Below are positions 26,175-34,817 of a DNA stretch of 64,000 bases, one piece after another. The stretch lies in NCBI GenBank assembly GCA_016839655.1, contig JAEOTW010000123.1, positions 7,170-71,169 on the forward strand, given 5' to 3'. Made by a program: the position numbers and the translations under genes. The stretch comes from Promethearchaeota archaeon. Its GTDB lineage: Archaea; Asgardarchaeota; Lokiarchaeia; Sigynarchaeales; SOKP01. Position 1 is the first letter of the stretch. Every line of letters starts with the position of its first letter. The notes beneath the pieces were generated by a model. That model was not told the DNA's origin, made no database searches, and was given only the letters and a program-made list of their open reading frames with translations.

Positions 26175-26549
26175 ATGGTAGATTTTGAAATAATCGATTC
26201 TGGTACACCTGTAGCCGGACCATATAATCTTGGTATAAAAGCGGGAAACCTTCTTTTTATATCTGGACAAGTTACTAGCCCAGAAGCAAGAGATATTAAA
26301 GAACAAACATTTGCAGCGTTTGAAAAGATTAAGAATGTATTAGAAACTGCAGGTACTAGTGTCTCCAATATAGTAAAAGTCACAGTCTATTTGAAAAATA
26401 TATCTGATTTCAAAGAAATGAATCTAGCTTATAAAGAGTTTTTTGAAGAAAATGGTGTATCTGAGAAATTTCCTGCAAGAAGTACTGTTGAAGCAACTTG
26501 CCCACTTCCATATGGATTGATTGAGATCGATGCAATAGCAGTATTATAA
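26175..26549 (+). CDS. RidA/YjgF/YER057c family deaminase
   Basis: A 124-residue protein from ATG 26175; GTG 26163 would add four residues, but the GAGTG there serves better as a ribosome-binding site. GPYNLGIKAGNLLFISGQV, the KVTVYLKNISDF segment, FPARSTVEA (with the Arg that binds the substrate carboxylate) and LIEIDAIAV define the family. RidA hydrolyses reactive enamine/imine intermediates to 2-oxo acids and ammonia and protects PLP enzymes. It forms trimers. Glycine cleavage and other PLP enzymes are encoded nearby. Confidence 0.92.
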   Translation: MVDFEIIDSGTPVAGPYNLGIKAGNLLFISGQVTSPEARDIKEQTFAAFEKIKNVLETAGTSVSNIVKVTVYLKNISDFKEMNLAYKEFFEENGVSEKFPARSTVEATCPLPYGLIEIDAIAVL

Positions 26550-26675
26550 TCTAAAATTCATGAAATTTTCATTAGTATTTCTTTTCTTTATAACTTTATA
26601 TTTTCTTCAGAGGATACTTTATAAATAATTAAATTTTCACTTTTATTAAGAATTATAAAAAAACTCGTGAAAATA

Positions 26676-27896
26676 ATGGATAAAATGGAAAAAGCAATTA
26701 TGCAAAAAATAGATAGTATGAAGGATGATATAATCGAGTTTCTCCAAAATTTGATACAGATACCTTCTGAAGTACCACCAGCGAAGTACAAAGAAATCTC
26801 TAAGTATGTTGAATCAAAAATGAAGGAATTTAAAATAAATACAAATGTTAAAAAGAAGAATGTTATTGGAGAAATTGGTGCTGAAACTGGGCTATCTCTT
26901 ATATTTAATGCTCATCTTGACACAGTTCCCACTTATAATGGCTGGACTAAAGATCCTTATGGAGGAGAAATTGTTGGAAATAAAATTTTTGGCCGTGGAG
27001 CTGCTGATGATAAGGCATGTGTAGCAGCAGAAATTTTCGCAACTAAAGTTTTAATAGATCTAGGCATAAAACTTAACGGAAAATTAATTATAACTGCTGT
27101 TGTTAACGAGGAAATTGGCGGATTATTAGGTACTAAATATCTCGTAAAGGAAGAAGTTGTAAGTGGAGATGCTTGTTTATTAGGTGATGTTTGCTGTGAT
27201 TATCCAATTGCTTATCAAGGTGGAACCATGCAAATGAGCTTTATTATTCAAGGAATTCGTCGCAATGCACAAGCCTACCCCGATTTACCTCCTCCTAATC
27301 GTAATAAATACTCTGGAATAAATTCTATCGGAAAGATGGTAAGAATTATGAATTTTTTAATGGAATTACAAGAGGAATTCAACAAAAAAGAAACTAAATA
27401 TCCAATACCTCCTGATCTTCCATCTAGAATAAGTTCAGTAACCTTTACCGAAATAAAGGGAGGTAATTCAATATCTGCAACTCCAGATAATTGCATTCTG
27501 CAATGCTTAATTACTGTCATTCCAGAAATAGATTTAGACGATATTAAAACACGAATTTTAAATTATATAGAGGATCTTAAAAAAGAGGATCCTGACTTAA
27601 ACATAAAAATCCAAATAGGGTTAATTATTAAACCTCACATAACAGATACCAATTCTACTTTTGCAAAAGCAGTAAAAAAAGCATTTAGAACGGTCTTCGA
27701 AGAAGAAAGAGATTTTAAAACTTTCATACCTACGACTGACGCCCAATTATTTCAAGAAAAAGGAATTGAGACTATTTTAATTGGTGCTATTCGAGGAGAG
27801 AATAATCATCATGCTCAAGATGAATTTGTCTACATAGATGATGTTTTAAATGTAACAAAAATCTACGCATTAACAGCTTTTAATTATCTTACATAA
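26676..27896 (+). CDS. M20 family metallopeptidase/deacylase (ArgE/DapE-like)
   Basis: About 406 residues from ATG 26676, with GTG 26667 as an alternative. The zinc motifs are NAHLDTVP (His and Asp), GRGAADDKACVAA (bridging Asp), VVNEEIGGLLGT (catalytic Glu and ligand Glu) and a C-terminal NNHHAQDEF (His). A dimerisation lid domain sits in the middle. Members remove N-acyl groups from amino acids (ArgE, DapE, LysK) or hydrolyse dipeptides. Substrate cannot be read from sequence. It lies between RidA and a secernin-like hydrolase, all in the same direction, so a small amino-acid salvage set is plausible. Confidence 0.88.
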   Translation: MDKMEKAIMQKIDSMKDDIIEFLQNLIQIPSEVPPAKYKEISKYVESKMKEFKINTNVKKKNVIGEIGAETGLSLIFNAHLDTVPTYNGWTKDPYGGEIVGNKIFGRGAADDKACVAAEIFATKVLIDLGIKLNGKLIITAVVNEEIGGLLGTKYLVKEEVVSGDACLLGDVCCDYPIAYQGGTMQMSFIIQGIRRNAQAYPDLPPPNRNKYSGINSIGKMVRIMNFLMELQEEFNKKETKYPIPPDLPSRISSVTFTEIKGGNSISATPDNCILQCLITVIPEIDLDDIKTRILNYIEDLKKEDPDLNIKIQIGLIIKPHITDTNSTFAKAVKKAFRTVFEEERDFKTFIPTTDAQLFQEKGIETILIGAIRGENNHHAQDEFVYIDDVLNVTKIYALTAFNYLT

Positions 27897-27946
27897 ATTT
27901 GAATTAAAAGTTTTATTATAATTTAATTTCTTTAAAATGAGGACTA

Positions 27947-29113
27947 ATGTGTGATACTTTAGTAGCATTAGGGAATTCAACCTTGGATGGAGGTGTAATT
28001 TTCGGTAAAAATTCAGATCGCCCATTTAATGAAGTACAGTTAGTTACATTTTCCCCCAGAATGAACTTTGAAAAAGATGATACACTAAAATGTACCTATA
28101 TAGAAATTCCTCAGGTTCCTAATACAAATGCTGTTTTATTGAGTCAACCATATTGGATGTGGGGGGCAGAAATGGGTACTAATGAACATGGGGTTGTAAT
28201 TGGAAATGAGGCAGTTGGTACTCTTGAATCACTAAGAACTATTGGACTATTAGGTATGGATTTATTAAGATTAGGCCTTGAGAGAGGGAAGACAGGAAAT
28301 GAAGCATTAAATATTATAATCAATTTGTTAGAAACATATGGACAAGGAGGAGGCTGTGCATATGATGATCCAGATTGGTTGTATCACAATTCATTTATAA
28401 TCGCTGATCCTAAAGAAGCTTATGTATTAGAAACTGCTGATAAATGGTGGATTGCTGAAAAAGTTAGAAATGTGCGTTCGATATCAAATAACATTTCTAT
28501 TAGAGGTAAGGGAGATATTAGGAAGAAAGGAATAATTCAACATGCAATTGAAAAAAATTATTGTAAAGATGATCATGATTTTGATTTTGCAAAAACTTTT
28601 TCTGGAAATTCAATTTCTGCTCTGACTTCACAATATTCCAGAGGAGGAAAATCAACATCCTTGCTAAATGAGAATAGAGGTAAAATCACGTCAAGCTTAA
28701 TGATGGAATTTTTAAGAGATCATAAAGCAGGAATTTGCATGCACGGCGGTTTTGAATCAACAGGGTCTCAAGTTTCTCATTTAAGAAAAGAAAAAAAATT
28801 AATCCACTGGTTATCAGGGACTACTCTTCCCTGTATCAGCATATATAAACCTTATACTTTTCCTATTGAAGGTCAAAAATATTATCCCCCAGGACCTTAT
28901 CAAGAAGTAAATTCTGAATGGTTTTGGTGCAAGCATACAAAATCTAAACCGATTGATAAGAAAATTGAACTTGAGATTATTGAAAAATCTATTGTTTCTA
29001 GAGTTGATGATTTGGTAAATCTAGATAATAAAATATCAGATTATGAATTCAATGGTTATATTAAAGAGTTAAATTTAGAAGCTTGGAATAAGTCTTATGA
29101 GCTATTAAATTAA
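27947..29113 (+). CDS. Secernin/C69-family N-terminal nucleophile hydrolase
   Basis: A 388-residue protein starting MCDTLVALG, so Cys2 becomes the N-terminal nucleophile after Met removal. FGKNSDRP, the GAEMGTNEHGVVIGNEAV segment, the GLLGMDLLRLGLER segment and FIIADPKEAYVLETA match secernins and the C69 dipeptidases. The family is probably a cytosolic amidase or dipeptidase; in animals secernin affects exocytosis, but its catalytic role is unsettled. It is 50 bases after the M20 peptidase gene and likely co-transcribed. Confidence 0.88.
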   Translation: MCDTLVALGNSTLDGGVIFGKNSDRPFNEVQLVTFSPRMNFEKDDTLKCTYIEIPQVPNTNAVLLSQPYWMWGAEMGTNEHGVVIGNEAVGTLESLRTIGLLGMDLLRLGLERGKTGNEALNIIINLLETYGQGGGCAYDDPDWLYHNSFIIADPKEAYVLETADKWWIAEKVRNVRSISNNISIRGKGDIRKKGIIQHAIEKNYCKDDHDFDFAKTFSGNSISALTSQYSRGGKSTSLLNENRGKITSSLMMEFLRDHKAGICMHGGFESTGSQVSHLRKEKKLIHWLSGTTLPCISIYKPYTFPIEGQKYYPPGPYQEVNSEWFWCKHTKSKPIDKKIELEIIEKSIVSRVDDLVNLDNKISDYEFNGYIKELNLEAWNKSYELLN

Positions 29114-29254
29114 AAATAAGCTGAAGGATTAATTGGGAGATTAGATGAATTTAAGTAATTTTTAAAGGTTTTCTTATAATTAAAAAAACTTAATAGTTTT
29201 GGAGTATTTTTATTATTAATTTATATGGATTAAAAAGCTCTTAAGGTTTCGACA

Positions 29255-29548
29255 ATGTCAATGAATAAATTAAGTATTTTAGGTATGGAAGGCGTAATTT
29301 CGAATTATAAACGTGGCCGCCATACAATACACCAGAAACACTGTATTATTGTGTTTTTAAATATAAAAACAAGAAAGGATGCAAACAAACTAATAGGAAG
29401 AACAGTAGCTTGGATAACCCCTACAGGTAAAGAATTAAAAGGGATAATATCTCGAGCACATGGAAATAGTGGTGCTGTGAGAGCTCACTTTAAAAAAGCG
29501 GGAGTCCCTGGTCAAGCTTTAGGAAAAAAAGTTAAAATTATAAAATAG
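29255..29548 (+). CDS. Large-subunit ribosomal protein eL33 (L35Ae)
   Basis: A 97-residue basic protein. GRTVAWITPTGKELKG, the ISRAHGNSGAVRAHFKK segment and PGQALGKKVKI match eL33, a ribosomal protein shared by eukaryotes and some archaea including Asgard lineages, and absent from bacteria. It contacts tRNA E-site rRNA in the large subunit. It stands alone here, not in a ribosomal operon. Confidence 0.95.
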   Translation: MSMNKLSILGMEGVISNYKRGRHTIHQKHCIIVFLNIKTRKDANKLIGRTVAWITPTGKELKGIISRAHGNSGAVRAHFKKAGVPGQALGKKVKIIK

Positions 29549-29707
29549 TATACTTATTTTTCTACATATTTTTCCACTCGATTATATCTGGATATTACAT
29601 GATACGAGAATAATATAGCTTTTTTTATGTTTTGGAAGTTCTTTTTCTTCTGATATTGCGATTTTAAAGGTAATTTTTACCTTATTTGGTTGGGTTTTAG
29701 CATTAAT

Positions 29708-31669
29708 ATGACAGAGCAAGTATGTAGATTTTGTCACAGATATGTGAGATTAGCTTATTATTGTGAAGAGTGTGGCTCAAGTTGTTGTCCAGAATGCCTT
29801 CATGAAAAAAAAGTAGATTTCTTTATATGTCAAGAATGCAAATCTAAAAATATAGTAATTTTAAATTCCGATAATAAGAAAGTTTGTAAGGATTGTGGAG
29901 CTGAAAACGTTACAAAAGTGAACCAACGCTTAAAATCCTGTCCAAAATGTGATTCCCATCAAATTATTAATATTTACGAAAAAAAAGAAGAATTAGAAAA
30001 GAATTTCTTAGAGCTAATTAAAAACACACGTTTATATATTGATCCTTTAAAACAAATCCTTGAAAAATTGTATTTTTATCAATCAAAAATAAGGGAAGTA
30101 AGAGATCCTCCTAATAAATATTATCACTTTCCTCAAATGGAATCAGATTTATTAGCTTTTTTTAAGTTATTTAATTATATTCAAAATACTTTATTTGAGA
30201 AAGTTAATGTTCATTTTCATCAAGTAAATCAAAATAAGGAATATTTTTTTGATATTTACACCCAACCAAACTCAAATATAAATATCATTGAGGGGCTTTT
30301 TGAAAATTTACTACGCAGTTTTAATTCTATTGAAGAGTTTATAAAAAATAATTTAGAAACATTTAATGATGGTTTTGATACTTTTGAGAAAAATCTTAGC
30401 TTTATTGATAAAGTAAAACATTATTTTAAGAACTATAATAAAATTCTTAGACTCGCAGAAGGTGAAAAACCTGTATATGCGATTTATGCTAAATTAACAA
30501 ATGGATTAAATACACATGACAAATACAAGAAAGATAAGGGCATACTATTTATCACAAATTTTGATCTTTCATTTATTCACAAATATGGGGTAAAGAAAAA
30601 TAAAAGAGAGTTAGTTTTTAAAGCTCCTGTTCAAGATTTAACAAGAATAAAAGAAAAAGGGAAGGTATTCAAGAAACTGTATATTGAATTCGCCTATGGA
30701 AAATATGAATTTACATTACCTCCTAAAATGGTTTCAAGAGTTATTGAATATATTCTCTTAGCGAGATCCTTTGATGAATCTACTATATATAACGATAAAA
30801 CCGCCAAAAAACTTCAATACATTGATTTAGATCTGAATGACTTAACAAATTTTATTGAAGAGAGTATTAACTCATTTTTCAGTATAAAATGTCAGTATAA
30901 TAAAAGTTTTGATAATTTTAATAGTCAAAATAAGGATTTAACTTACTCTTATGGTGTTCATCCCAACCAAATACCTAATATATCATCTCGAACACCAGCT
31001 CAATTTCACAATCCGCAAAATAGTGCTCAACCTTGGCTTAATTTTCCGGGGAATTCAAATATGCACCAAAGAACTAATAGAGTTTCTCAAGGGCTTCCTA
31101 ATCCGGGCCAATCTTCACCATTTATTGCTAACTCTCAAATACCAAACTACAATAAAAACAATTTCTTCTCACAAAATCTTCATAATCCAAACCGCTATCA
31201 AAATTATAATCCTCAGAGAATCAATCCAAATAATAATTTTAATCCGCAGATGCAAAACCAAATGATTGATGATTTTTATGATGAAAATGGTGATTTCCAA
31301 AATAATCAAGTTATATATCAAGATTACAATAGAAATCATTTAACTAAGTTGTTTGATTCAGAGTATCTTCCATCAGATGATTCATATCGATATAAACAAA
31401 AGCTATTTAAACTTGACAAAGAAAAACACAAAAAAATGCTCGAATTAAATAAAGAACGATATAGTTTGAAAGAAACATTGAAAAAACTTGATACTAAATT
31501 TGATCAAGGAATTATCTCTGAAGTAGATTATTTTAAAACATTCAAAAACCTCCAAAAAGAAATTTATATAATTGAAAAAAAAATAAGTGAATTACAGGAG
31601 AATCTAGAAGAAATAGACACTCTTAAAAGAAACAGTAAAAATTTTGATAAAAGACGTTTTTATACCTAG
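29708..31669 (+). CDS. Multi-domain zinc-finger, PH/GRAM-like, coiled-coil protein
   Basis: From ATG 29708 the protein has 653 residues (TTG 29690 adds six). The N-terminus holds about 12 Cys/His in CxxC pairs (CRFCHR, CEECGS, CCPEC, CQECKS, CKDCGA, CPKCDS), reading as a B-box-like finger plus zinc ribbons. A central region ends in a segment (about 280-360) with GILFITNFDLSFI and a following beta-rich stretch that resembles a PH/GRAM domain. Residues about 410-520 are low-complexity, rich in Asn, Gln and Pro. The C-terminus is a charged coiled coil with a SHOCT-like YFKTFKNLQKEI helix pair. The arrangement suggests a scaffold or membrane-associated adaptor; function is unknown. Confidence 0.75.
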   Translation: MTEQVCRFCHRYVRLAYYCEECGSSCCPECLHEKKVDFFICQECKSKNIVILNSDNKKVCKDCGAENVTKVNQRLKSCPKCDSHQIINIYEKKEELEKNFLELIKNTRLYIDPLKQILEKLYFYQSKIREVRDPPNKYYHFPQMESDLLAFFKLFNYIQNTLFEKVNVHFHQVNQNKEYFFDIYTQPNSNINIIEGLFENLLRSFNSIEEFIKNNLETFNDGFDTFEKNLSFIDKVKHYFKNYNKILRLAEGEKPVYAIYAKLTNGLNTHDKYKKDKGILFITNFDLSFIHKYGVKKNKRELVFKAPVQDLTRIKEKGKVFKKLYIEFAYGKYEFTLPPKMVSRVIEYILLARSFDESTIYNDKTAKKLQYIDLDLNDLTNFIEESINSFFSIKCQYNKSFDNFNSQNKDLTYSYGVHPNQIPNISSRTPAQFHNPQNSAQPWLNFPGNSNMHQRTNRVSQGLPNPGQSSPFIANSQIPNYNKNNFFSQNLHNPNRYQNYNPQRINPNNNFNPQMQNQMIDDFYDENGDFQNNQVIYQDYNRNHLTKLFDSEYLPSDDSYRYKQKLFKLDKEKHKKMLELNKERYSLKETLKKLDTKFDQGIISEVDYFKTFKNLQKEIYIIEKKISELQENLEEIDTLKRNSKNFDKRRFYT

Positions 31670-31685
31670 AAGGTATTCTTCTAGG
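31665..31685 (+). terminator. Hairpin at the end of the zinc-finger/PH-like gene
   Basis: CCTAGAAG (31665-31672), loop GTATT, CTTCTAGG (31678-31685): a perfect eight-base-pair stem that includes the TAG stop codon. There is no T-run directly after, but TATTTTTATC follows within 25 bases. It could end transcription or protect the 3' end. Confidence 0.45.
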
Positions 31686-31687
31686 GT

Positions 31688-31704
31688 TATGCAGAATCTG
31701 CATA
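31688..31704. promoter_or_regulatory. Inverted repeat upstream of MetE-like gene
   Basis: TATGCAGA, one central base, TCTGCATA: a perfect 8-bp inverted repeat 45-61 bases upstream of the ATG at 31749, directly before TATTTTTATC and an AT-rich TATA-like stretch. Placement over the promoter suggests an operator for the MetE-like gene, perhaps sensing methionine or cobalamin status. Confidence 0.45.
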
Positions 31705-31748
31705 TATTTTTATCTTAAATTTATATTTTTATCATTATAATATATCAC

Positions 31749-32771
31749 ATGGATAAAGAGGAAGGATTATTTACAACTTTAGTTGGAAGTTGGCCTTTAG
31801 AAAATACAAGAAACAATATGGTAAAGGTTTTTGATGATTTAATACATATTGGTATTGATTACCCTTGTTACCCTCAACTCTTATCTATGACCTATCAATT
31901 TTTATCTCCATTATCAAAGAAAATCCCGCAATTAGAAGAAATTGATGAAAAATTTTATTTATCTGGAGAGTTTAAAACACCAAAGGAACCTATAGCCCTT
32001 GAATATGGAAAATTTATTATAAATTATTTTAATGAGCATCCAGATCTAAAGAAATCAATACAAGGTACAAAAGCTTGCATAACTGGACCTTTCACTTTAG
32101 CATTTGAGACAATACTTAAAAACTCTATTGCCAAAGGTTTAAAACCAATAATGTTCGAAGAACCACGAGCAGTAATGGTTGATTGGATTGTCGATAAATT
32201 TGCTGAAGTTATTAAGCAAATAGCGACTGCTTATAGTGAAATGAATATAGACATTATTTCTTGTGATGAGCCAATTCTGGGATTGCTAGTAGGAAGGAAA
32301 ATTTTGTTTCATTCAGAAGATTTTCTTATAAGAACCATTAATAAAGCAATATCTGGAATAAAAGGTTTACCATCAATACATGTTTGTGGTAGAATCAGTC
32401 CCAATCTACGGGATCTTCTCTTAAAAACAAATGTTAAAATTTTAGATCATGAATTTCGAACAAATAGCGAGAATTTTAAAGTTTTTGAGAAAAAACACTT
32501 CCAAGATACTGATAAATTTTTAGGATTGGGAACTGTTGAAGCTAAGTTTGCTCCAATTGAAAACAAAAGCTTGGATGAATATGTGGAAGAAATTGATTTC
32601 CTAAAAAAGTATATTAAAAGAGGAATTGAGCTTTATGGAAAAGAGAATTTAGTTATTAAACCAGATTGTGGTTTCTACCCATTAAAAGTCTTTGGAGAAA
32701 AAGAAGGATATGAAATAGCTATAAATAAGGTAAAAAATATGGTTCTTGCCTTGAAGGAATTAAGAGACTAA
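31749..32771 (+). CDS. MetE-like archaeal methionine synthase (UROD/MetE fold)
   Basis: A 340-residue single-barrel protein corresponding to the C-terminal catalytic half of MetE. TTLVGSWPLE at the N-terminus, ISCDEPILG, the zinc ligand pair in IHVCGR, and Cys in KPDCGFYPLK form the expected His-Cys-(Glu)-Cys zinc site for homocysteine. Archaeal core-MetE proteins lack the N-terminal folate domain and take the methyl group from methylcobalamin or a corrinoid protein, which fits an organism with H4MPT-type C1 carriers. The product would be methionine. It is flanked upstream by an inverted repeat and is convergent with the ESCRT-III gene. Confidence 0.85.
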   Translation: MDKEEGLFTTLVGSWPLENTRNNMVKVFDDLIHIGIDYPCYPQLLSMTYQFLSPLSKKIPQLEEIDEKFYLSGEFKTPKEPIALEYGKFIINYFNEHPDLKKSIQGTKACITGPFTLAFETILKNSIAKGLKPIMFEEPRAVMVDWIVDKFAEVIKQIATAYSEMNIDIISCDEPILGLLVGRKILFHSEDFLIRTINKAISGIKGLPSIHVCGRISPNLRDLLLKTNVKILDHEFRTNSENFKVFEKKHFQDTDKFLGLGTVEAKFAPIENKSLDEYVEEIDFLKKYIKRGIELYGKENLVIKPDCGFYPLKVFGEKEGYEIAINKVKNMVLALKELRD

Positions 32772-32827
32772 TTATTAGATTGATTTTGATTAATAACAAA
32801 AAGTAAAAGAAATTTACAAAAAAAGAT

Positions 32828-33478
32828 TTATCCTTCCAATTCTTTTCGAAGTTTGTCAATTTCGTCTTTTAATTGATCTTTCGATTTGAGTTCAGCTTCC
32901 TCTTCTTCAAGATCATATTCAGGTATATATTGTAGGTCATCAGCAGGAATTTCAGGCATAGTTCCTCCTTGTTCTAGGAGCATTTCCGTTTCAAGTTGGT
33001 TTAATTCATCTGTAACATCAATTGCAAGATCAATTTCTGGATCACCACCTAAAATTTCTGCTGCTTCTTCAATTTCTGCTACATATTGTTCAGAGTCTTC
33101 AGCAATTTCAGCAACTTTCGTAGGTGATGCTTTAGTTGCGATATATTCTAACTCATCCCTTATTCCTCCCATGACATCACCAGTTTGAGAGATTACCATT
33201 CCCTCTTCTATCGCTTGAATTTGTCTTTCAATCTTTAAACGTATATTATTACTACGGTCAACTTTTGCTTGATATGCTTTATATTGGACTAAATAGGTTT
33301 TTGCTCGATCTTTTTCACCTCGTTTTAATGCAATTTTTGCGTTTTTTCTGCTAATCTCTGCACGTTTATTATAGCCCTTATTCATTACATTTAATTTATG
33401 AATATGTCCTTTAGCTTTCAAAACCAAATCTTCCTTTTCTTTGCTCTTACGCGGAAAGAGTTTCTTTTTTAACCCCAT
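32828..33478 (-). CDS. ESCRT-III (Snf7/Vps20-32-60-like) protein
   Basis: A 216-residue helical protein with the ESCRT-III charge pattern: a basic N-terminal half (KKLFPRKSKEKEDLVLKAKG, then long helices 40-100 with LKRGEKDRAKTYLVQYKAYQ) and a strongly acidic C-terminal third. The helix-2 style GxKxRAxxYLxxYK resembles the Vps20/32/60 branch more than Vps2/24/46. A final amphipathic helix (DQLKDEIDKLRKEL) could be the MIM that binds Vps4. These proteins polymerise on membranes for scission. No Vps4, Vps25, Vps22 or Vps28 gene is adjacent, unlike the usual Asgard ESCRT cluster, so this may be a separately located copy. Confidence 0.82.
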   Translation of the reverse strand: MGLKKKLFPRKSKEKEDLVLKAKGHIHKLNVMNKGYNKRAEISRKNAKIALKRGEKDRAKTYLVQYKAYQAKVDRSNNIRLKIERQIQAIEEGMVISQTGDVMGGIRDELEYIATKASPTKVAEIAEDSEQYVAEIEEAAEILGGDPEIDLAIDVTDELNQLETEMLLEQGGTMPEIPADDLQYIPEYDLEEEEAELKSKDQLKDEIDKLRKELEG

Positions 33479-33630
33479 TTTATAAATACACCATTTAGAA
33501 CTTTAATTTAAGATCATCTGATTATATAACTTAAATAATATTTCAGACTTAAAAATTTAATATTATTTATTATTATATAATAAAATAATTCTCATCAAAA
33601 AAGTTTAGTATAGACCAATATTTAAGCACT

Positions 33631-34746
33631 ATGAAAAAAATTATATTAGATTTTGAAACCAAAAGTGAAATTTTCAAAGATCTAGTTCAAGGAGCTATTA
33701 ATAGAAATTTTTTCAATTTTTTAGTTTCTCAAGAGACTTTTAAAGAATTTAAGAAATTTGAAAGGTTGAATCTTTATTCTAAAAATCCTCTTATTCCTAC
33801 TAAATACATGATATATGAAAATAAAGAACAATTCATAGAAAATCTAAGTCATCAAAAAAATTATAATAAAAGTCTTGGAGTTCTTTTTGATTTAAAAACT
33901 AAAGAAGATGAAAAAGAAATTATTAAATTAGCAAAAAATAGAAATGTGGATCATATTATTGTATCCACAATTGACTGGAAAATTATTCCTATCGAAAATC
34001 TTATAGCTGAATTACATTCATACGACACGGAACTAATTGCTTCAGTTAAAACTACAAAAGAAGCAGAGATTATGTTAAAGACGCTTGAAATTGGTGTTGA
34101 TGGAATCATAATGAAGCCAAAAACTCTCAATGAAATAATAGAATTGAAAAAACTGTTACACTTAGATTATCACCTTGAATTAACTAATGCAACAGTTAAG
34201 GAAATTCAATCTATTCCTGAGAGTGAAAGAGTGTGTGTTGACACCACTTCTCTTTTGAATATAGGAGAAGGATTTCTAGTTGGTTCAACAGCAAAAGGAT
34301 TTTGCTTGATTCACTCTGAGACGCTTAAAAATCAATTTGTATCACCTAGACCATTTCGCGTAAATGCTGGCGATGTCTCAGCTTACATCTTGGTACCTGG
34401 CGATAATCCTAGTAAACCTTATCGAACAAAGTATTTAAGTGAATTAAAGGGAGGAGATAGGATTTTAGCTGTAAGCTCACAAGGAGATGCTAGAATTGTT
34501 TTTGTGGGAAGAATAAAAATAGAAACACGTCCAATGCTTAGATTTGAACTAGAAAAAATAGTCCAAGATAAAAAAATTCAATTTAGTTGTATATGTCAAA
34601 ATGCCGAAACAGTTCGACTAATCGGAGCTGATGGTAATGTAAAAGCTGTTGTTGATATTAAGATTGGAGATAATGTCCTTGTACACCTTGGATCTGGAGC
34701 AACACATTTTGGTACTTTTATAAGAGAAACCATAATAGAAAAGTAG
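33631..34746 (+). CDS. 3-dehydroquinate synthase II (archaeal type)
   Basis: A 371-residue protein matching archaeal DHQ synthase II: VGVDGIIMKP-like GVDGIIMKPKTLNEI, VCVDTTSLL, GEGFLVGSTAKGFCLIHSE, then PRPFRVNAGDVSAYI and the GGDRILAVSSQGDARIV segment. It converts 2-amino-3,7-dideoxy-D-threo-hept-6-ulosonate to 3-dehydroquinate with NAD, the archaeal entry to aromatic amino acids that replaces DAHP synthase and AroB. No other shikimate gene is next to it. It is divergent from the ESCRT-III gene. Confidence 0.93.
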   Translation: MKKIILDFETKSEIFKDLVQGAINRNFFNFLVSQETFKEFKKFERLNLYSKNPLIPTKYMIYENKEQFIENLSHQKNYNKSLGVLFDLKTKEDEKEIIKLAKNRNVDHIIVSTIDWKIIPIENLIAELHSYDTELIASVKTTKEAEIMLKTLEIGVDGIIMKPKTLNEIIELKKLLHLDYHLELTNATVKEIQSIPESERVCVDTTSLLNIGEGFLVGSTAKGFCLIHSETLKNQFVSPRPFRVNAGDVSAYILVPGDNPSKPYRTKYLSELKGGDRILAVSSQGDARIVFVGRIKIETRPMLRFELEKIVQDKKIQFSCICQNAETVRLIGADGNVKAVVDIKIGDNVLVHLGSGATHFGTFIRETIIEK

Positions 34747-34817
34747 GATTTATATTATTGGAGTTTTATTTATTTTTAAATTTAAAGTAAAAATTGAAAG
34801 AATTGGATGTAATTTAA

